From: CAYLLN01 sp036496265
Lineage (GTDB): Bacteria; Planctomycetota; Planctomycetia; Pirellulales; Pirellulaceae
Assembly (NCBI GenBank): GCA_036496265.1
Contig: DASXLL010000271.1
Span: forward strand, 1 to 8,068
DNA length: 8,068 nucleotides
Direction of reading: 5' to 3'
Shown here in pieces: positions 5,478-8,068 of this stretch. A model generated the notes under the pieces. It was given only the letters and a program-made list of their open reading frames with translations. It had not been told where the DNA came from and made no database searches. Both the position numbers and the translations under genes were made by a program. How positions within the stretch are numbered: position 1 is the stretch's first letter; every line of letters begins with the position of its first letter.

Positions 5478-5499
5478 GGAAGGCCACAGAGGGCGTTCC
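5478..5499. repeat. Imperfect inverted repeat upstream of dinB
   Basis: GGAAGGCC (5478-5485) and GGCGTTCC (5492-5499) pair at 7 of 8 positions around ACAGAG. The sequence resembles a short dispersed element (GGAACGCC...GGCGTTCC) that I associate with Pirellula-type planctomycete genomes, though this is from memory. It lies 21 bases before the dinB-like ATG and could be part of its leader or a REP-like repeat. Confidence 0.4.
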
Positions 5500-5520
5500 C
5501 TACAGAAATTAAGGTAATCC

Positions 5521-6024
5521 ATGAGCACCCTTCAAAGCTTGATTTCGCAGTACCAGTTCAATCGGCCGCGGACGCTGGGGATTTTGGACAAGATCGAGCA
5601 GGAGAAGGAGCCGCAGCGGATATTAGGCTGGCGGCCCGGGCCGGGGCGGGCGCATATCGCGTGGCAGCTCATGCATATCGGAATTACGGAGGAACTGTTC
5701 GCGACCGAGCGACTGGTCGTGGGGGCGAAGCCTGGGTTTGCCGACCTGGTGCCGCGGTTCAAGGGCGGCAGCACGCCAGATGATGAAATTCCGGCGGCGG
5801 CGTTAATGCGGCGGGTCCTGGAGGAGTCGCGGGCTCATCTGCTCACGACGCTGTCGAAATTCGGCGACAAAGATCTGGGAGCGGTGCCGGACGCGCTGCC
5901 GGAACCCATGCGGCAACGGATGCCGACAATTATGCACGTCCTGCAGATCATCTCATGGCATGAGCCGCACCATCAGGGGCAAGCACATATCACGTTTAAT
6001 TTGTGGAAGGCGGCGCAGACCTAG
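5521..6024 (+). CDS. DinB/YfiT-like four-helix metal-binding protein
   Basis: A 167-residue protein of the DinB/YfiT-like superfamily, four-helix bundles that usually hold a divalent metal through three histidines and include thiol-dependent S-transferases; many members have no known substrate. The metal-site pattern is visible: H45 and H52 in AHIAWQLMHIG (44-54), and H147, H150 and H151 in WHEPHHQGQAH (146-156), the typical C-terminal HExxHxGQ signature. Residues 1-25 (LISQYQFNRPRTLGILDKI) match the usual first helix. Length is typical (150-175). ATG 5521 has AAGG at 5511-5514, six bases upstream. It is transcribed divergently from aroF and ends 252 bp before phoH, so it is probably a single-gene unit. 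Nothing here connects it with DNA damage, despite the family name. The specific substrate cannot be inferred. Confidence 0.88.
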   Translation: MSTLQSLISQYQFNRPRTLGILDKIEQEKEPQRILGWRPGPGRAHIAWQLMHIGITEELFATERLVVGAKPGFADLVPRFKGGSTPDDEIPAAALMRRVLEESRAHLLTTLSKFGDKDLGAVPDALPEPMRQRMPTIMHVLQIISWHEPHHQGQAHITFNLWKAAQT

Positions 6025-6276
6025 TCATTCGGTATTTAGGGGCCCAAAGTGGTAAGGGCACACGGATTGTGACTGTTACAGTGCCGGATTTTCTCAAAAT
6101 GCCGAGGGAACGGTTGGCGGCGGCAGGCGTCTAATATTGCGTAAGATGTTCTGGCTGAAGGGCTTACTGCTGGAACTCGCGAATGGCACGCCGCGCAAGT
6201 TTAACCAGCCGTTATATTTAGAAGTGGTTTTATCAGGCCCGGTAGCGGCGGCGAGGATGTTGTGCCGCCGGAGAAA
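6025..6276. other. Intergenic stretch between the DinB-like gene and phoH
   Basis: These 252 bp contain no secure gene. They hold a small inverted repeat ACTGTTACAGT (6072-6082), an AT-rich TAATAT (6132-6137) without a well-placed -35 box, a possible 44-codon frame (6146-6280) and a GC-rich hairpin against the phoH start (6246-6270). The phoH promoter is presumably here, but I cannot place it with confidence. I see no terminator with a U run after the DinB-like gene. Confidence 0.6.
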
Positions 6277-6280
6277 ATGA
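6146..6280 (+). CDS. Possible 44-residue leader ORF overlapping phoH
   Basis: ATG 6146 opens a 44-codon frame beginning MFWLKGLLLELANGTPRKF and ending RRRK. Its TGA (6278-6280) overlaps the phoH ATG (6277-6279) as ATGA, the classic layout for translational coupling. Against it: no convincing Shine-Dalgarno, several TTA leucine codons unlike the GC-rich neighbours, and no family I recognise. It may be a leader peptide or a chance frame. Confidence 0.2.
   Translation: MFWLKGLLLELANGTPRKFNQPLYLEVVLSGPVAAARMLCRRRK
6246..6270 (+). promoter_or_regulatory. Hairpin over the phoH ribosome-binding region
   Basis: CGGCGGC (6246-6252) and GCCGCCG (6264-6270) form a perfect 7-bp GC stem with an 11-nt loop. 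The stem takes in the first G of GGAG (6270-6273), the Shine-Dalgarno before ATG 6277. The loop contains GAGGA and the first two bases of the alternative GTG start (6262). It could limit phoH translation; this is inference from sequence only. Confidence 0.35.
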
Positions 6281-7236
6281 CAGAAGCGACAATTCCGCTG
6301 GTCGATTCCCATCGAGCGCTCTCCCTGTTCGGTGCACGCGATCAGCACGTGCGAACGATTCGCGACGCTTTGGGGGTTTCCATTACGCACCGGGACGGCG
6401 AGATTCGCGTCACGGGCAACGAGGAGGCGGTCGCGCGGGCCCGCGAGGCCTTGTCGCAGCTCAGCACACAGCTGGACGCGTCGGGCGCAATTACCAGCGA
6501 CCACGTGTCGGACATACTGGGTCTGGTGACTGGCAAGATCTCGACGCCCACGGGCGGTGCGATTGACGTCCAGGCGGCCAGGCGGATCAGCCCGCGAACG
6601 AACGGGCAGGCGCGATATATCCAGTCGATTCGCGAGCACGATATTACATTCGCGATTGGCCCGGCGGGAACGGGCAAGACTTATTTGGCGGTTGCGGTGG
6701 CGGTTGAGGCGCTGAAGCACCATCAGATCCGCAAGATCGTGCTCGTGCGGCCGGCGGTCGAGGCGGGCGAGAGCCTGGGTTTTTTGCCCGGCGATTTGCA
6801 CGCCAAGATCAATCCGTATTTGCGGCCGTTGCTCGATGCCCTGCACGAAATGATCGATTACGACCAGATGAAGCGGTACATGGAGCAGGATGTGATTGAG
6901 GTGGTGCCGCTGGCATATATGCGCGGGCGGACGCTCAACGAATCGTTCATCATTCTGGACGAAGCGCAGAACACGACGACCTCGCAGATGAAAATGTTTC
7001 TGACGCGGATGGGTCAGGGATCGAGAATTGTCATTTCGGGCGACACGACGCAGATCGACTTGCCGCGAGCGAGCGCGAGTGGCTTGATCGACGCGCTTGG
7101 CCGACTGCGGGACATTCCGGGAATCAATATCGTGCAGCTCAATAAGACGGATATCGTCCGGCATCGATTGGTGCAGGACATTGTGCGAGCGTACGAGGAT
7201 GACGCCAAATTGTCGGCAGCGAAAAGATCACGTTGA
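6277..7236 (+). CDS. phoH: PhoH family protein (PhoH-like / YbeZ ATPase)
   Basis: PhoH-like proteins are cytoplasmic P-loop ATPases related to the N-terminal part of superfamily I helicases. They are linked to RNA metabolism and, with YbeY, to ribosome maturation. The 319-residue protein has an N-terminal KH-like region at about 12-66 (ALSLFGARDQHVRTIRDALG, then GEIRVTGNEEAVARA), a linker, and the PhoH domain at about 105-310. That domain carries QARYIQSI (111-118), Walker A GPAGTGKT (128-135), RPAVEAGESLGFLPGD (158-173), Walker B FIILDEAQN (224-232), MKMFLTRMG (238-246) and SGDTTQIDLP (254-263). Length matches the family (about 310-350). ATG 6277 has GGAG three bases upstream; GTG 6262 would add five residues and has GAGGA before it, so the start is not settled. 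It is followed after 102 bp by the pgpH-like gene, an order common in many phyla, often with ybeY next. Confidence 0.96.
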   Translation: MTEATIPLVDSHRALSLFGARDQHVRTIRDALGVSITHRDGEIRVTGNEEAVARAREALSQLSTQLDASGAITSDHVSDILGLVTGKISTPTGGAIDVQAARRISPRTNGQARYIQSIREHDITFAIGPAGTGKTYLAVAVAVEALKHHQIRKIVLVRPAVEAGESLGFLPGDLHAKINPYLRPLLDALHEMIDYDQMKRYMEQDVIEVVPLAYMRGRTLNESFIILDEAQNTTTSQMKMFLTRMGQGSRIVISGDTTQIDLPRASASGLIDALGRLRDIPGINIVQLNKTDIVRHRLVQDIVRAYEDDAKLSAAKRSR

Positions 7237-7276
7237 ACAATGCGCAATATCAAACAAGTGGCGAGCGATCAAATTA

Positions 7277-7332
7277 ATTCAGAATTCAGAATTCAGAATT
7301 CAGAATTCTGCCTTCTGCGTTCTGCATTCTGA
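7277..7332. repeat. Eight-unit heptanucleotide array between phoH and pgpH
   Basis: Eight units in perfect 7-nt phase: ATTCAGA four times (7277-7304), then ATTCTGC, CTTCTGC, GTTCTGC and ATTCTGA (7305-7332). The second half is close to the reverse complement of the first, so the array is also an imperfect inverted repeat centred near 7305 and could fold into an AU-rich hairpin. It ends six bases before the pgpH ATG and includes an in-frame TGA (7330-7332) upstream of it. The gap's remaining bases (7237-7276) show nothing distinctive. Confidence 0.93.
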
Positions 7333-7338
7333 ATTTCC

Positions 7339-8068
7339 ATGTCCTTCGCCTCTCCTCGCCGACATCGCGCTTCGCGAACGAACACGCTGCATTTGCCGCC
7401 AAATCTTTTCGCGCGCAGCTACGACACCGCGCGGCGGCCCGACGTTTTGCTGCGAGTCGCGGCCTTTATCTTTGCGGTGCTGGTTCTTTGGCTGGTGACC
7501 GGTGCTGGAACGCCGCCGTTTTCCTATCGCCGCGGTGACGTGCCGCCGCGGAAGATCATCGCCCGAGTCGATTTTCAGCGCGAGGATGATGCTGAGACGG
7601 AGAAGCGCAAAGAGGAGACGCAGCGAACGGCGGCGGCCGTTTACGAAAATGATGCCCGGTTACTAGAGGAAAAGCGGCAAGAGCTGACGAACAAAGTCGG
7701 TCGGCTGGTGCAAGTCGAGTCGTTCGACGGTGTGATGGCCAAGCCGGAGCTCAAGGAGACTTGGCTGGAGCTGTCACCTCCGTTGATGCGATCGGACGAA
7801 GAGGAGCGGCAACGATATGACGCGCTGCGGACCTATTTCACCGCGGGAATGGACTCCAATCGATTCGACGAGGCAATCAAGCGCGCGCTGGCGCCGCTGG
7901 AGAAGAATGGATTGATCAAGGAGCTTAAGCACAAGCCGGAAGAAGGCAGCCAGATCAATTTGCTGGTTTATCCGCTGGGGAATAAACGGCAAACGCATGA
8001 AGTGCTGGTGGATGAGGTGCGAATGGATAAGGTGAAGGCGCCGCTGCGGCAGCGACTGGAATCCCAGT
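7339..8068 (+). CDS. pgpH: PgpH/YqfF-like membrane HD phosphohydrolase, N-terminal part (cut by window edge)
   Basis: The open frame from ATG 7339 runs 243 codons off the right edge. Residues 1-35 are basic and cytoplasmic (MSFASPRRHRASRTN), then a membrane helix at about 36-56 (VLLRVAAFIFAVLVLWLV). This is followed by the start of the 7TMR-HD extracellular domain: FSYRRGDVPPRKIIARVDFQ (61-80), the charged DDAETEKRKEETQRTAAAVYEND (83-105), and a largely helical acidic/basic stretch to the edge. Family members (for example Listeria PgpH) continue with a multi-helix membrane region and a C-terminal HD domain that hydrolyses cyclic di-AMP; that part is outside the window, so activity is inferred. 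A stop at 7330-7332 excludes longer starts. No Shine-Dalgarno is visible because the heptamer array ends six bases upstream. Its position right after phoH fits the usual phoH - HD hydrolase - ybeY order. Confidence 0.88.
   Translation, partial: MSFASPRRHRASRTNTLHLPPNLFARSYDTARRPDVLLRVAAFIFAVLVLWLVTGAGTPPFSYRRGDVPPRKIIARVDFQREDDAETEKRKEETQRTAAAVYENDARLLEEKRQELTNKVGRLVQVESFDGVMAKPELKETWLELSPPLMRSDEEERQRYDALRTYFTAGMDSNRFDEAIKRALAPLEKNGLIKELKHKPEEGSQINLLVYPLGNKRQTHEVLVDEVRMDKVKAPLRQRLESQ

Noticed and set aside
6094..7164. A 356-codon open frame on the minus strand opposite phoH
   Set aside because: It is Arg/His-rich with no family motif, and it lies antisense to a phoH gene with intact Walker motifs. 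High GC produces such shadow frames.
7277..7332. CRISPR array or origin iterons
   Set aside because: Units are 7 nt with no spacers, and no cas, rep or dnaA-like gene is nearby; short tandem repeats fit better.
1..8068. A defence system, biosynthetic cluster or mobile island
   Set aside because: All recognised genes are core housekeeping types in a common bacterial order; no effector, toxin, integrase or transposase is present. The unusual signal is in the intergenic repeats.

Overview
This window looks like core chromosome of a planctomycete, most likely a Pirellula-type (Pirellulales) lineage. The case rests on a GC-rich sequence, the gene order triosephosphate isomerase - SecG - YicC - guanylate kinase - RpoZ-like omega - CoaC on one strand, and the PhoH / 7TM-HD phosphohydrolase pair on the other. 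The assignment comes from remembered gene order and protein style, not from a database search. There are no tRNA or rRNA genes, CRISPR arrays, transposases or phage genes.

Layout. Positions 5412 down to 1 (minus strand) carry eight co-directional genes. In transcription order they are a type I-beta DAHP synthase (aroF), tpiA, secG (with a long Ala/Pro tail), yicC, gmk, an rpoZ-like omega subunit, a stand-alone coaC (phosphopantothenoylcysteine decarboxylase), and the start of an unrecognised protein cut by the left edge. A 108-bp divergent interval (5413-5520) separates this block from plus-strand genes: a DinB/YfiT-like metal-binding protein (5521-6024), a 252-bp stretch without a secure gene, phoH (6277-7236), and the first 243 residues of a PgpH/YqfF-like membrane HD phosphohydrolase that runs off the right edge. 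The ordinary genes cover aromatic amino acid entry, glycolysis, protein export, RNA processing, nucleotide metabolism, transcription and CoA synthesis. No dedicated pathway links them all, so the block reads as a housekeeping transcription unit or several overlapping ones.

The most unusual feature is in the gaps. Six gene junctions carry short tandem repeats with a period of exactly 7 nt, but the unit differs between junctions. GGTTCTT (complement AAGAACC) occurs at three junctions, always as converging arms that could form a hairpin. TCAGTKG occurs at rpoZ/gmk, AGGTCAG/AGATTAG at secG/tpiA, and ATTCAGA/NTTCTGN at phoH/pgpH (eight units in perfect phase). The repeats sit against start codons and stop codons. 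They supply the last residues of DAHP synthase and guanylate kinase and contain the stop codon of tpiA. Genes whose start codon directly follows a repeat lack a visible Shine-Dalgarno sequence, while the others have one. They resemble the heptanucleotide STRR repeats known from cyanobacteria, and are the item most worth following up.
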